In this document: one piece after another, positions 19,551-28,959 of the stretch
Numbering within the stretch: the first letter of the stretch is position 1
Layout: every line of letters begins with the position of its first letter
Source: an uncultured Lachnospiraceae bacterium
Lineage (GTDB): Bacteria > Bacillota > Clostridia > Lachnospirales > Lachnospiraceae
Length of the DNA: 44,893 bases
Reading direction: 5' to 3'
Assembly (NCBI GenBank): GCA_947173495.1
Contig: CAMWFQ010000032.1
Location: 1-44,893, forward strand
Program-made: the position numbers and the translations under genes
Notes under the pieces: model-generated
What the model saw: the letters and a program-made list of their open reading frames with translations, nothing else
Told to the model about the DNA's origin: nothing
The model's database searches: none

Positions 19551-22061
19551 ATGGAAGATAATATTTTTGACAAAATCCATGATGTAGACTTGAAAAAAAC
19601 CATGGAAAACTCTTATATTGATTATGCAATGAGCGTTATTGCCGCCAGAGCACTTCCTGATGTAAGAGATGGACTAAAGCCTGTGCAGAGAAGGGTTCTT
19701 TATTCCATGATAGAACTTAACAATGGGCCTGATAAGCCTCACAGAAAAAGCGCACGTATTGTGGGTGATACAATGGGTAAATATCATCCTCACGGAGATA
19801 GTTCTATTTATGGGGCGCTTGTAAATATGGCGCAGCCCTGGTCGTTTCGATATCCACTGGTAGATGGTCATGGAAATTTCGGTTCCGTTGATGGAGACGG
19901 AGCTGCTGCTATGCGTTATACAGAAGCCAGACTTAGTAAAATATCTATGGAGCTTCTGGCGGATATCAATAAGGATACTGTTGATTTTATTCCTAACTTT
20001 GATGAAACAGAAAAGGAACCTTCTGTTTTGCCAAGCCGATATCCGAATCTTCTGGTAAATGGAACAACAGGAATTGCTGTAGGAATGGCCACTAATATTC
20101 CTCCTCACAATTTAAGGGAGGTAGTAGATTCCATCATTCAGATTATAGATAACAGAATAAATGATGACAGGGATACCAGAATAGAAGAAATTCTTTCTAT
20201 TGTCAAAGCTCCTGATTTTCCTACAGGAGGTATTATTTTAGGCACAAGGGGGAGTGAGGAGGCTTACAGAACAGGACGTGGCAAGATAAGAGTCCGCGCA
20301 GTGACAGATATTGAAACAATGTCCAATGGTAAAAACAGGATTGTAGTGACAGAGCTTCCTTATCTGGTAAATAAAGCAAATTTAATACAAAAGATTGCAG
20401 AGCTGGTTAAATTAAAAAAAATAGATGGAATTACCGATCTGAGAGACGAATCCGACAGAGAAGGAATGAGGATTGTCATTGAGCTTCGTCGTGATGCCAG
20501 TGCGAATATTGTGCTCAACAGCCTGTTTAAGCATACGCAAATGCAGGATACTTTTGGAGTGATCATGATTGCTCTGGTTAACAATGAGCCTAAGGTATTA
20601 AATATTCTTGATATGCTGAAGGCTTACATAGCACATCAGGAAGATGTTGTTACAAGAAGAACCAGATATGAGCTAAATAAAGCAGAAGAAAGAGATCATA
20701 TTTTACAGGGATTGTTGATTGCTCTTGATTATATTGATGAAGTAATCAAAATTATCAGAGCAAGTCGTTCTACACCGATTGCAAAAGAAAGTCTCATAGA
20801 GAGATTTGATCTTACGGATCCTCAGGCTCAGGCAATTGTGGATATGAGACTCCGCGCACTCACAGGATTGGAAAGAGAAAAGCTTGAAAATGAGCATCAG
20901 GAACTGCTTGTAAGAATAGCAAGGTTAAAGGAGATACTTGCGGATGAAAAAATTCTTTTAGGTGTGATCAGAACAGAAATTAAAGAAATATCTGATAAAT
21001 ATGGAGATGACAGAAAGAGTAAGATAGGATTTGACGATTCTGATATTACCAGAGAAGATATGGTTCCTAATGAGAATACCATTATTGCCATGTCAAATCT
21101 GGGATATATCAAACGAATGACAATTGATAATTTTAAATCCCAGCATAGAGGCGGAAGAGGAATCAAGGGAATGCAGACCATAGAAGATGATTTTATAGAA
21201 GATCTTCTTATGACAACTACCCATCATTATATTATGTTCTTTACCAATTTTGGACGTGTATACAGACTTAAAACCTACGAGATACCGGAAGGAAGCCGCA
21301 CTTCAAGAGGGGTTGCAATTGTAAATCTTCTTCATTTAAATCCTGATGAAAAAATAAGTGCAATTATTCCAATTAAGGATTATGAAGAAGATAAAAATCT
21401 GTTTATGGTAACTAAAAACGGCATCATCAAAAAGACCAGCGTTATAGAATTTAAGAATGTGCGTAAAAACGGCCTGGCGGCTATAACCCTAAAGGAAGAT
21501 GATGAGCTGATAGAAATAAAGGTTACTGATCAAAATACAGAAATTTTCCTTGTAACAAAGTTTGGTATGTGCATTCGTTTTAAGGAAACAGATCTGCGCG
21601 CAACAGGAAGATCGTCCATGGGTGTAATTGGAATGAACCTTAATAAAGGGGATGAAATTGTTGGCATGCAGCTTGATCATCAGGGAGATTCTCTTCTTAT
21701 CGTTTCTGAAAATGGAATGGGAAAGCGTACTCTTTTAGAAGAGTTTGGTGTTCAAAAGCGAGGAGGAAAAGGTATAAAATGCTATAAGGTTACCGATAAA
21801 ACAGGATATGTAATAGGAGTAAAAGCGGTAAATGATGAGCATGAAATCATGATGATTACCACAGGAGGGGTAATTATTCAGATTCCAATGGAAGATGTAT
21901 CAACGATTGGACGTATTGCCTCAGGAGTAAAATTAATTAATCTGGATGATGGAGTAACAGTTGCACAAATTGCCAAAGTAAGAGAAAAGGTTTCAGACGG
22001 CGATTGTGAAATGGAAGATGAGACAGATGAAGAATATGAAGAAGATACAGAAATAGAGTAA
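19551..22061 (+). CDS. gyrA: DNA gyrase subunit A
   Basis: DNA cleavage and rejoining subunit of gyrase. 836 residues. The catalytic tyrosine lies in [12 protein letters not shown]. The quinolone-determining stretch reads [19 protein letters not shown]: the Ser83 equivalent is Ser, but the Asp87 equivalent is Gly. The C-terminal wrapping domain has the gyrase-box-like QHRGGRG and a second RGGKG, which supports GyrA rather than ParC. The tail is very acidic. AGGAG precedes the ATG. Its stop codon overlaps the first bases of the repeat element at 22061. Confidence 0.97.
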   Translation: MEDNIFDKIHDVDLKKTMENSYIDYAMSVIAARALPDVRDGLKPVQRRVLYSMIELNNGPDKPHRKSARIVGDTMGKYHPHGDSSIYGALVNMAQPWSFRYPLVDGHGNFGSVDGDGAAAMRYTEARLSKISMELLADINKDTVDFIPNFDETEKEPSVLPSRYPNLLVNGTTGIAVGMATNIPPHNLREVVDSIIQIIDNRINDDRDTRIEEILSIVKAPDFPTGGIILGTRGSEEAYRTGRGKIRVRAVTDIETMSNGKNRIVVTELPYLVNKANLIQKIAELVKLKKIDGITDLRDESDREGMRIVIELRRDASANIVLNSLFKHTQMQDTFGVIMIALVNNEPKVLNILDMLKAYIAHQEDVVTRRTRYELNKAEERDHILQGLLIALDYIDEVIKIIRASRSTPIAKESLIERFDLTDPQAQAIVDMRLRALTGLEREKLENEHQELLVRIARLKEILADEKILLGVIRTEIKEISDKYGDDRKSKIGFDDSDITREDMVPNENTIIAMSNLGYIKRMTIDNFKSQHRGGRGIKGMQTIEDDFIEDLLMTTTHHYIMFFTNFGRVYRLKTYEIPEGSRTSRGVAIVNLLHLNPDEKISAIIPIKDYEEDKNLFMVTKNGIIKKTSVIEFKNVRKNGLAAITLKEDDELIEIKVTDQNTEIFLVTKFGMCIRFKETDLRATGRSSMGVIGMNLNKGDEIVGMQLDHQGDSLLIVSENGMGKRTLLEEFGVQKRGGKGIKCYKVTDKTGYVIGVKAVNDEHEIMMITTGGVIIQIPMEDVSTIGRIASGVKLINLDDGVTVAQIAKVREKVSDGDCEMEDETDEEYEEDTEIE

Positions 22062-22149
22062 ATCGAGTAGGAAAGGTTTATATTCCCCTACTCGCCGCGC
22101 GGGGTGTGTGCTGCATAGCAGCAATTTTCCATACACACCCCTGCGCATA
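22061..22149 (+). repeat. Terminator-associated structured repeat, copy A
   Basis: An 89-bp element running from AATCGAGTAGG to TGCGCATA. Hairpin 1 pairs CGAGTAGG (22064-22071) with CCTACTCG (22087-22094). The palindromic linker CCGCGCGG follows. Hairpin 2 has an outer stem 22101-22109 / 22133-22141 (GGGGTGTGT with ACACACCCC), an inner stem-loop GCTGC-ATA-GCAGC (22110-22122) and about 10 unpaired bases on the 3' side. The TGCGCATA end runs directly into the terminator stem at 22150. Related copies are at 28813 and 41257. Confidence 0.85.
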
Positions 22150-22187
22150 AAAATATCCCGGAGAGTAAAATCCCCGGGATATTTTTT
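22150..22187. terminator. Bidirectional terminator after gyrA and the sugar operon
   Basis: A 12-bp stem (AAAATATCCCGG with CCGGGATATTTT) and a 12-nt loop, with T-runs on both strands, lie between convergent gyrA (plus) and the operon ending at 22186 (minus). Its right arm overlaps the stop codon of the latter. On the minus strand its T-tract abuts repeat copy A. Confidence 0.88.
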
Positions 22188-23022
22188 AAAGATTAAACCA
22201 GTCTCTGTAGCCCATTGATATCAGATTATCACGGCTGATTTTCAGGCTTTCAAATGGATCACGTCCATAGGTATCATCCTGCTCGATCAGGAAGTATTTG
22301 CTTCCTCCTGCAAGTCCTGCTTCAATACATTCTTTAACAGGGAGATTTCCTTCTCCAACTTCAGCAAATTCTACCAGATTATAAAACTGACTCATAACTT
22401 TTTTGATGTCAAAATCATCTTCCGAAACCTGTATCTGTGCAATTCTGTAATCCTTCAGATGAAGAAGACGGATACGCCCGGCATATTTATTGATGAATTC
22501 CACAGGATTCTCGCCTCCGCGGTGGATCCAGTGAATGTCCAGTTCGAAACCCATTTTTCTGGTATTATCTTTAATGATATCGAGAAGATATTGTCCATCA
22601 TATTTAACAAATTCCACATGGTGATTATGATAATAAAGATCGATCCCATGTTCTCCAAGTCGTTCAGCCATTTCATCTGCCTGTTTGACAAAATCAATTG
22701 CCTTTTCTCTGCTTCCCATACATGGGAAAGGCAGCATGCCTATGCGAACCATATTCGTATCAAGAGCCTTACAGTCATCCACCACCTTATCAAATTCCGT
22801 TTTCAATAAATCCAATGAAGCTGTATTGGCGGCTATTTTGATTCCATATTCATCACAGGCTTTTTTCATGCCGGAAACATTTTCTTTTGTCATGGGAATC
22901 TGGCTTACTTCCATACAGTGGTATCCCATTTCCGCACATGCTCTTAATGTCTCATAAGCTCCCAGCTCATCTACTTTTTTCTTTATGGTACTCATTTGAA
23001 TACCGATTAATCCTTTATTCAT
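22186..23022 (-). CDS. Sugar phosphate isomerase/epimerase (TIM barrel, AP endonuclease 2 fold)
   Basis: 278-residue cytoplasmic protein of the xylose-isomerase-like TIM-barrel family. It begins MNKGLIGIQMSTIKKKVDELG, has a metal-site-like HNHHVEF (about residues 151-157), ELDIHWIHRGG, LLHLKDYRI and the end VEFAEVGEGNLP and FLIEQDD, giving the usual E/D/H/E metal ligands. The substrate is unknown. It is the last gene of a four-gene minus-strand operon with two Gfo/Idh/MocA oxidoreductases, so a keto-sugar isomerase or epimerase acting on their products is likely (inference). GGAGGA lies 11 nt before the start. Confidence 0.85.
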   Translation of the reverse strand: MNKGLIGIQMSTIKKKVDELGAYETLRACAEMGYHCMEVSQIPMTKENVSGMKKACDEYGIKIAANTASLDLLKTEFDKVVDDCKALDTNMVRIGMLPFPCMGSREKAIDFVKQADEMAERLGEHGIDLYYHNHHVEFVKYDGQYLLDIIKDNTRKMGFELDIHWIHRGGENPVEFINKYAGRIRLLHLKDYRIAQIQVSEDDFDIKKVMSQFYNLVEFAEVGEGNLPVKECIEAGLAGGSKYFLIEQDDTYGRDPFESLKISRDNLISMGYRDWFNL

Positions 23023-23041
23023 ATTTTATAATTCCTCCAAA

Positions 23042-24043
23042 TTAAATTTTGACTGTTTTTCCCGTTCTTCCTGACTCCTGAATGGCATCGATCAGTCGAA
23101 TGCTCATGAGAGAATCTCTTACATGGATATAATTCTGGTTATTTTTTTCTATTGAATCATAGAACCTGTCGATTAGCTTTCCATGGCTTGCACCATAATA
23201 AAATTTAGTACCGGGCATTTTGGAATCTTCCTGAAGCTTTTCTTTTTCTCCATCCTCAGTAATACGATAAAGAATATTGTCAGCAATCAGAAATTCCCCT
23301 CTTTCCAGCTGAAGAGATATCTGTACACCTTCGTTTTTGTAATTAGCATTGGTAGCCAGGAATAATCCGGGGGCTCCATTTGAAAAGGTAAGCCTTGCTG
23401 CCACAGTATCTTCCACTTCGATTCCGTAGTCCAAAAGCTGAGCAGTTACTGCTTTCAGTTCTTTAATTTCGCCGCCAAGATAATAAAGAAGGTCAAGTGT
23501 ATGTACAGATTGATTAATCATACATCCTCCACCGGCAGTATTCCATTTTCCCCGCCATGGCTGAACTTCATAATATTCCTTTGGACGGTGCCATGGAACA
23601 GTACCCCGTATACCTGTAAGAGAACCGTAAATTCCTCTGTCTATCATATCTTTCAGCAATACAACAGATTCATTTAATCGATTCTGAAGACAGATTCCAA
23701 TATGAATTTCCGGATGGGATGCCTCAAAATCTGCAAATTCTCTTCCCTCCGCCTGATTCATTGCCATAGGCTTTTCGCAAAAAACATGAACACCCATTAA
23801 AGCTGCCCATTTTGCCACAGAAAAGTGAAGATAATGGGGAAGACAGATATGTACCACATCGGGATGTGTCTCCCGAATCATTTCTTTATAATCTGTAAAG
23901 AAAGGGATCCCTTCCGGAGCTTCAGATTTTTTTTTATCATCAATATCACAAACACCAACCAGAGTGATCTGAGGATTATTTTGAATGGATGCAATATGGA
24001 TGGAAGATATCACTCCCATACCTATAATAGCTGCTTTTTTCAT
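23042..24043 (-). CDS. Gfo/Idh/MocA family oxidoreductase (333 aa)
   Basis: NAD(P)-dependent sugar or cyclitol dehydrogenase family member. The Rossmann motif is AAIIGMGVISSIH (4-16), the catalytic lysine is in CEKP (K91), and the second catalytic patch reads GGGCMINQSVHTLDLL with H181 and D184. The length is normal. It lies 19 nt upstream of the TIM-barrel gene and 16 nt after the second oxidoreductase. The substrate cannot be read from sequence. Confidence 0.9.
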   Translation of the reverse strand: MKKAAIIGMGVISSIHIASIQNNPQITLVGVCDIDDKKKSEAPEGIPFFTDYKEMIRETHPDVVHICLPHYLHFSVAKWAALMGVHVFCEKPMAMNQAEGREFADFEASHPEIHIGICLQNRLNESVVLLKDMIDRGIYGSLTGIRGTVPWHRPKEYYEVQPWRGKWNTAGGGCMINQSVHTLDLLYYLGGEIKELKAVTAQLLDYGIEVEDTVAARLTFSNGAPGLFLATNANYKNEGVQISLQLERGEFLIADNILYRITEDGEKEKLQEDSKMPGTKFYYGASHGKLIDRFYDSIEKNNQNYIHVRDSLMSIRLIDAIQESGRTGKTVKI

Positions 24044-24059
24044 AGTGATTCATTCCTTT

Positions 24060-25256
24060 TTATCTTGTAGGAAACTTTCCTTCCTCAGCAATTTTTTTGT
24101 TTAATTCTTCCAGATACAGATCTTCATCAACAGGCATATCTACTTCCTTTCCAAGCCATGAAGACAGTAATATTGCGTTTGCCAGATTGACACCATTGAT
24201 TCCATCAGATCCGGGTGCGAGGAGAGGGACTCCTTCCAGCATATGTAATGCAAAATTTTCCATAACACTGGTGTGCTGCTTACCCCATCCGTCTGTATTT
24301 TCAAAGGTTTCAACAGTAAAAAGTTCACTTCCGGAAGAATTTCCGGACACCAGCCTGGATACCTCAGTCATGCTCATAGTATCATTCATTTCTGATTCTG
24401 TTTTGGTCAGGCGGTAAACAGTGGCTTTTTTACTGTTATCTACTATGATTTTACCATTATCCAGGTCAATCTCAAGGCGGTCGGTTCCAATCGGGTCATG
24501 CGTGCAGGTAATAAAAGTTCCTGTTGCGCCGTTTGGATATTCGGTAATAGCTGTAACGTCGTTTTCTACAACAATATCTCTGTGACATCCATACAGACAT
24601 TTTGCATATACCTTATTGGGAACGCCACACATCCATTGCCAGAGATCCAACTGATGAGGAGCCTGATTTACAAGAACACCTCCGCCTTCACCGCCCCAGG
24701 TAGCTCTCCATGCACTCTGACGGTAATAACTGTCTGGACGCCACCAGGAATTGATGATCCAGCTGGTACGGCGGATTTCACCCAGTTCTCCGGATTCAAT
24801 AATTTCTTTAACCTTCTGATAAAGGACATTTGTTCTCTGATTAAACATTACGCCGAAAGCAACATCAGGATGGGCAGCAGAGCATTCATTCATAAGTCTT
24901 ACTTCTTTGGAATAGACACCTGCAGGTTTTTCACATAATACAGCTACGCCGTGTTCGATACAAAAGATAGCAATTTCGGTGTGAAGATAGTGAGGAACTG
25001 TCGTAATAACCGCATCAACATCTCCTGATAAGGCCATATCCTTCCAGTCTTTGTAGAATGGATATTCGGGATATTCCTTTTTGCAAAGATCCTCTTTTGC
25101 AGGATCAATATCGCAAAGGGCGCCAAGGCAGCAGTGAGGAGGACATTCCGGTGCAGGCATTCCAGCCACTTCTCCTCCCTTACTGGTCAAAAATTTTGCA
25201 TAGGCTCCTCCCTGTGCTCCTATTCCAATAAGACCAAAACGTATTTTCTTGTCCAT
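24060..25256 (-). CDS. Gfo/Idh/MocA family oxidoreductase (398 aa)
   Basis: A second NAD(P)-dependent oxidoreductase of the same superfamily but a different subgroup. The Rossmann motif is FGLIGIGAQGGAYA (7-20), the catalytic lysine K110 is in CEKPAG, and GGGVLVNQAPHQLDLW carries H201 and D204. An unusual proline/cysteine-rich insert (PAPECPPHCCLGALCD, about 34-49) lies in the loop after the first beta strand. GGAGAG precedes the ATG. Two distinct oxidoreductases in one operon suggest an oxidation-reduction pair around a keto intermediate (inference). Confidence 0.9.
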   Translation of the reverse strand: MDKKIRFGLIGIGAQGGAYAKFLTSKGGEVAGMPAPECPPHCCLGALCDIDPAKEDLCKKEYPEYPFYKDWKDMALSGDVDAVITTVPHYLHTEIAIFCIEHGVAVLCEKPAGVYSKEVRLMNECSAAHPDVAFGVMFNQRTNVLYQKVKEIIESGELGEIRRTSWIINSWWRPDSYYRQSAWRATWGGEGGGVLVNQAPHQLDLWQWMCGVPNKVYAKCLYGCHRDIVVENDVTAITEYPNGATGTFITCTHDPIGTDRLEIDLDNGKIIVDNSKKATVYRLTKTESEMNDTMSMTEVSRLVSGNSSGSELFTVETFENTDGWGKQHTSVMENFALHMLEGVPLLAPGSDGINGVNLANAILLSSWLGKEVDMPVDEDLYLEELNKKIAEEGKFPTR

Positions 25257-25342
25257 AATTCTCTCCTTTTCCTATTTCTTGATTTATTATTTCTATTTCT
25301 TTTTATAGAGGAATACGATCATCTACGTATTTTTCTGAATAT

Positions 25343-26218
25343 TTAAATAGAATTCAGGATATCATACAAAGCGCGATATTGCATGGTATAGCCTTCCGCA
25401 CCATCTTTTGCCTTATTTTCCCTGATAACGTTTTCCGCCGCTGTGGTTTCAAGAGAAGAAAGAGAATCAAAAAGCACCAGATGAGGCTCCAGGGTCAGAA
25501 ATCCATTGTATCCTTCTTCATTAATAGCCTGATTCAGAATTTCCCTGATTTTTCCTTCTCCTGTTCCGCATACTACATTTTCCTTGCTGGAAAATAATGC
25601 ATCTTTAATATGAATGTAGATTACATATTGTTTCAATATATTCCAGCATTCATAAGGGTCTTCTCCGCACTGAACAAAGTTTGCAAAATCAAAAGCACTC
25701 TTAAAGCATGGACAATTCAGATTTTCCATTAGATCAAGACAGCGCTCTTTTGTATCTCCATAAATTTCCTTTTCGTTTTCATGTATCAATATGACATTGT
25801 ATTCCTCGGCAATATCAATAAATTTATGGAGTTTATAAAATACTGTTTTCCTGTAATCTTCAGGTTTTTTTCCTTCCGGTATAAAGAAACTGAACATTCT
25901 GATATATTGACAATTCAGTACTTTGCATATCCGGCATAACTGTTCAAGCTGTTCCAGTTGTCTTGAAAATCCTTCTTCATCTTCCACACCCACTTTTCCA
26001 ATGGGCGAACCCAGAGAGGAGACTTTAACGTTTGATTTTTGAAGCCTTGGAAGAAGCTTTTCCCGGACTTCCTCTGCAGAATAATCTGCAATACCTTTTC
26101 CGTCAGCGGAACGAAGAGAAATATATTCCATTCCCAGTTCTGTTACAGTTTTAAGCTGTAAATCGAAGTCAGGGCTGATCTCATCCGCAAAGCCGGAAAT
26201 CATGATATTTTTATTCAT
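25343..26218 (-). CDS. Sugar phosphate isomerase/epimerase (TIM barrel)
   Basis: First gene of the operon, about 291 residues. Start MNKNIMISGFADEISPDFDLQL is typical of this AP endonuclease 2-like family; LIHENEKEIYGDTKERC and SAFDFANFVQ supply metal-binding Glu/Asp, with YIHIKDALF and FLTLEPHL near the end. I prefer the ATG at 26218 (GGTGGG 4 nt upstream) over a TTG at 26230. It differs clearly from the TIM-barrel protein at 22186. A strong promoter lies at 26267-26295. Confidence 0.84.
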   Translation of the reverse strand: MNKNIMISGFADEISPDFDLQLKTVTELGMEYISLRSADGKGIADYSAEEVREKLLPRLQKSNVKVSSLGSPIGKVGVEDEEGFSRQLEQLEQLCRICKVLNCQYIRMFSFFIPEGKKPEDYRKTVFYKLHKFIDIAEEYNVILIHENEKEIYGDTKERCLDLMENLNCPCFKSAFDFANFVQCGEDPYECWNILKQYVIYIHIKDALFSSKENVVCGTGEGKIREILNQAINEEGYNGFLTLEPHLVLFDSLSSLETTAAENVIRENKAKDGAEGYTMQYRALYDILNSI

Positions 26219-26266
26219 ATAACCCACCAATCCTTTCTAAATATCATGTTTTATCCTGTTTATTAA

Positions 26267-26295
26267 ATTATACTGTCTTTTGTCCATTCTGTCAC
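26267..26295 (-). promoter_or_regulatory. Promoter of the isomerase/oxidoreductase operon
   Basis: On the minus strand GTGACA (26295-26290), a 17-bp spacer and TATAAT (26272-26267) lie 48 bp before the start at 26218. The -35 matches 5 of 6 and the -10 all 6 consensus bases. Confidence 0.78.
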
Positions 26296-26330
26296 TTTCT
26301 TTTGAAATAAACATTTCGGGCAAAAATATC

Positions 26331-26360
26331 TTGTAATGATGTGTATAAAAGATATATTAT
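26331..26360 (+). promoter_or_regulatory. Probable promoter of the FGGY kinase-araD operon
   Basis: TTGTAA, an 18-bp spacer and TATTAT on the plus strand, 36 bp from the divergent promoter. Downstream, before the kinase start, TTCAACAA (about 26374) and TTGTTGAA (about 26416) form a separated inverted repeat that could be an operator. No regulator gene is nearby. Confidence 0.5.
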
Positions 26361-26454
26361 AAATATGTGATGATTCAACAATTTGAATTAACAGGAATCA
26401 ACAACAGCTTATATTTGTTGAAGGCAGCTGAATAATGAAAACAGGAGAAAATCT

Positions 26455-28044
26455 ATGGAAAAAAAATTAATGATTGAAGAAGGAAGGACATCACTCGGAA
26501 TTGAACTGGGTTCTACAAGAATTAAATCAGTACTTGTTGATGAAAAAGGTACTCCTCTGGCATCCGGAAGCTATGAATGGGAAAATCAGTACATTGATGG
26601 TATATGGACTTATTCTCTGGAAGAAGTATGGAAAGGAATACGGCTCTGTTATCAGGACTTATTTCAGAATGTAAAAAACACATATGATACGGTTCTTACC
26701 AAAATCGGTTCTATTGGATTTTCAGCTATGATGCATGGATATCTGGTTTTTGACAGAGAAGATAATCTTCTGGTTCCTTTCAGAACATGGAGAAATACGA
26801 TTACAGAGGAGGCTGCCTCTGTTTTAACAAAAGAATTTAATTATAATATACCTCAAAGATGGAGTATTTCTCATTTGTATCAGGCAATTTTAAATAAAGA
26901 AGAGCATGTAAAGGATATATCCTTTATGACAACTCTGGCAGGATATGTTCACTATAAACTCACTGGAAATAAAGTACTGGGAATAGGCGATGCTTCGGGA
27001 ATGTTCCCAATTGATACAAAAATAGGTAATTTTGACCAGACAATGATAAGCCGCTTCAATCATCTGATAAGTAAAGAAGGATTTTCATGGAAGTTACAGG
27101 ATATTCTGCCGGAGGTCATGGTCGCTGGAGAAACAGCCGGAAAGCTTACTTCAGAAGGAGCTGCTCTTTTGGATATCAGTGGAAATCTTCAGTCAGATAT
27201 ATCTGTTTGTCCGCCGGAAGGAGATGCGGGTACCGGTATGGCAGCAACAAACAGTGTGGCAAAAAGAACAGGGAATGTTTCCGCCGGAACCTCAATTTTT
27301 GCCATGATTGTGCTGGAAAAGGAACTTACAAAGGTTTATCCTGAAATTGATCTGGTAACTACCCCGGATGGAGCCCTGGTAGGGATGGTTCATTGTAATA
27401 ACTGTACATCGGATTTAAATGCGTGGGTTAATCTGTTTGATGAATTTGCAGAAATTACTGGAAATAAAATTGACAGAAATCAATTATTTTCTGTTCTATA
27501 TAACAAAGCGCTTGAAGGAGATACAGATTGTGGAGGGCTGATCTCTTATAATTATTTTTCAGGTGAGCCCGTAACGGGATTTGAAGCAGGAGCTCCTCTT
27601 TTTGTAAGAAAAGCAGAGGATCATTTTAATCTGGCAAATTTTATGAGGGTTCACTTATATTCTTCTCTCGCTGCATTAAAAGCAGGACTTGACCTTCTTT
27701 TTAAAGAAGAGGCAGTGGAAGTGGACGAAATGTTTGGCCACGGCGGTTTATTTAAAACAAAAGGAGTAGGACAGAGAATAGCCGCCGCCGCTATGAATTC
27801 TTCTGTGTCGGTAATGGAAACCGCAGGAGAAGGAGGAGCCTGGGGAATAGCGCTTCTTGCATTATATATGAAGAATAAGGAAAAGAACGAAAATCTTGAG
27901 GATTTCCTGAATAATAAAATATTTGCCGGACAAAAAGGAAGTAAGATGGATCCTGTTAAAGAGGATGTGGAAGGTTTTGAAAAATTTATGAAACGCTATA
28001 TGACAGGACTTGCCATTGAACGCGCAGCGGTGAATGTTCTTTAA
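26455..28044 (+). CDS. FGGY-family carbohydrate kinase, probable L-ribulokinase-like
   Basis: ATP-dependent sugar kinase of 529 residues. N-terminal phosphate-1 motif [16 protein letters not shown] (about 14-29), then [13 protein letters not shown] and FRTWRN, the substrate side, and [15 protein letters not shown] and AGTSIFAMI, the phosphate-2 and adenosine parts. [15 protein letters not shown] and [13 protein letters not shown] complete the FGGY C-terminal domain. araD follows after 14 nt, so the natural substrate is probably L-ribulose or a related pentulose; xylulose cannot be excluded. No araA is in the window. Confidence 0.88.
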   Translation: MEKKLMIEEGRTSLGIELGSTRIKSVLVDEKGTPLASGSYEWENQYIDGIWTYSLEEVWKGIRLCYQDLFQNVKNTYDTVLTKIGSIGFSAMMHGYLVFDREDNLLVPFRTWRNTITEEAASVLTKEFNYNIPQRWSISHLYQAILNKEEHVKDISFMTTLAGYVHYKLTGNKVLGIGDASGMFPIDTKIGNFDQTMISRFNHLISKEGFSWKLQDILPEVMVAGETAGKLTSEGAALLDISGNLQSDISVCPPEGDAGTGMAATNSVAKRTGNVSAGTSIFAMIVLEKELTKVYPEIDLVTTPDGALVGMVHCNNCTSDLNAWVNLFDEFAEITGNKIDRNQLFSVLYNKALEGDTDCGGLISYNYFSGEPVTGFEAGAPLFVRKAEDHFNLANFMRVHLYSSLAALKAGLDLLFKEEAVEVDEMFGHGGLFKTKGVGQRIAAAAMNSSVSVMETAGEGGAWGIALLALYMKNKEKNENLEDFLNNKIFAGQKGSKMDPVKEDVEGFEKFMKRYMTGLAIERAAVNVL

Positions 28045-28058
28045 AAAGGAGGAAAACT

Positions 28059-28754
28059 ATGCTGGAAGAACTGAAAAAACAGGTATATGAGGCAAATATG
28101 AAGCTGCCTTATTATGGTCTCGTTACATTTACATGGGGAAATGTAAGTGGAATTGACAAAGAAAAAGGACTTTTTGTAATCAAACCGAGCGGTGTTGATT
28201 ATGATAAACTGACGCCGGAAGCTATGGTAGTGATGGATTTGGAGGGAAACAAAATAGAAGGAAATCTGAATCCTTCTTCCGATACTCCTACCCATTTGGA
28301 GATTTATAAAGCATTTCCTGAAATAGGAGGAATTGTTCATACTCATTCTTCCTATGCTACCAGCTGGGCACAGTCAGGAAGAAGTATTCCCTGCTATGGA
28401 ACGACACATGCAGATTATATTTACGGGGAAGTTCCCTGCTTAAGATGCCTTACAAAAGAAGAGATTGATCAGGCATATGAAGAAAATACAGGGCATCTTA
28501 TCGTAAATGAGTTTCTTCGTATGAATAAAGATCCTATGGCGGTGCCTGCCGTACTCTGCAAAAATCATGGGCCTTTTACATGGGGAAAGGATGCAATGGA
28601 TGCCGTACATAATGCAGTGGTTCTGGAAGAGGTAGCCAAGATGGCTTATCGCACGGAAACCATTCAGCCTAAAGTTGCTCCGGCTCCTATAGAACTTCAG
28701 AATAAGCATTATTTCCGAAAACACGGAGAAAACGCTTATTATGGACAAAATTAA
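28059..28754 (+). CDS. araD: L-ribulose-5-phosphate 4-epimerase
   Basis: Converts L-ribulose 5-phosphate to D-xylulose 5-phosphate, linking arabinose use to the pentose phosphate pathway. 231 residues, the same length as E. coli AraD and strongly alike throughout: [49 protein letters not shown]. The zinc ligands correspond to H94, H96 and H170 (in NHGPFTWGK). Ends [18 protein letters not shown] precedes the ATG. It is followed by a strong terminator at 28781. Confidence 0.95.
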   Translation: MLEELKKQVYEANMKLPYYGLVTFTWGNVSGIDKEKGLFVIKPSGVDYDKLTPEAMVVMDLEGNKIEGNLNPSSDTPTHLEIYKAFPEIGGIVHTHSSYATSWAQSGRSIPCYGTTHADYIYGEVPCLRCLTKEEIDQAYEENTGHLIVNEFLRMNKDPMAVPAVLCKNHGPFTWGKDAMDAVHNAVVLEEVAKMAYRTETIQPKVAPAPIELQNKHYFRKHGENAYYGQN

Positions 28755-28780
28755 GTAAATGATATTTTGACTATTTGTAA

Positions 28781-28809
28781 AGTGCAGAAGAAAAACTTCT
28801 GCACTTTTT
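28781..28809 (+). terminator. Rho-independent terminator after araD
   Basis: Perfect 10-bp stem AGTGCAGAAG / CTTCTGCACT with loop AAAAA and a run of five T. Repeat copy B begins four bases after the T-tract. Confidence 0.93.
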
Positions 28810-28812
28810 CCA

Positions 28813-28902
28813 TATGCGCAGCCCCATGCAGAAGAAGCATGCCGCTAAAGCGGCGCATGGGACGCGCGGCGAGTAAGGGAAAAAGTATCCCCCTACTCGA
28901 TT
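28813..28902 (-). repeat. Terminator-associated structured repeat, copy B
   Basis: A 90-bp element on the minus strand from AATCGAGTAGGG to TGCGCATA. Hairpin 1 pairs 28870-28878 with 28891-28899 with one mismatch. The linker is CCGCGCGT. Hairpin 2 has an outer stem CCCATGC / GCATGGG (28823-28829 / 28855-28861), an inner GCCGC-loop-GCGGC (28841-28854) and 11 unpaired bases. Its TGCGCATA end faces the araD terminator. The gap to the DUF4173 gene (28903-28959) contains nothing else recognised. Confidence 0.85.
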
Positions 28903-28959
28903 TTAAGATATCGCATATGAAGAAGAAATACAGATATCACAGAGAAGATCTATAACAGA

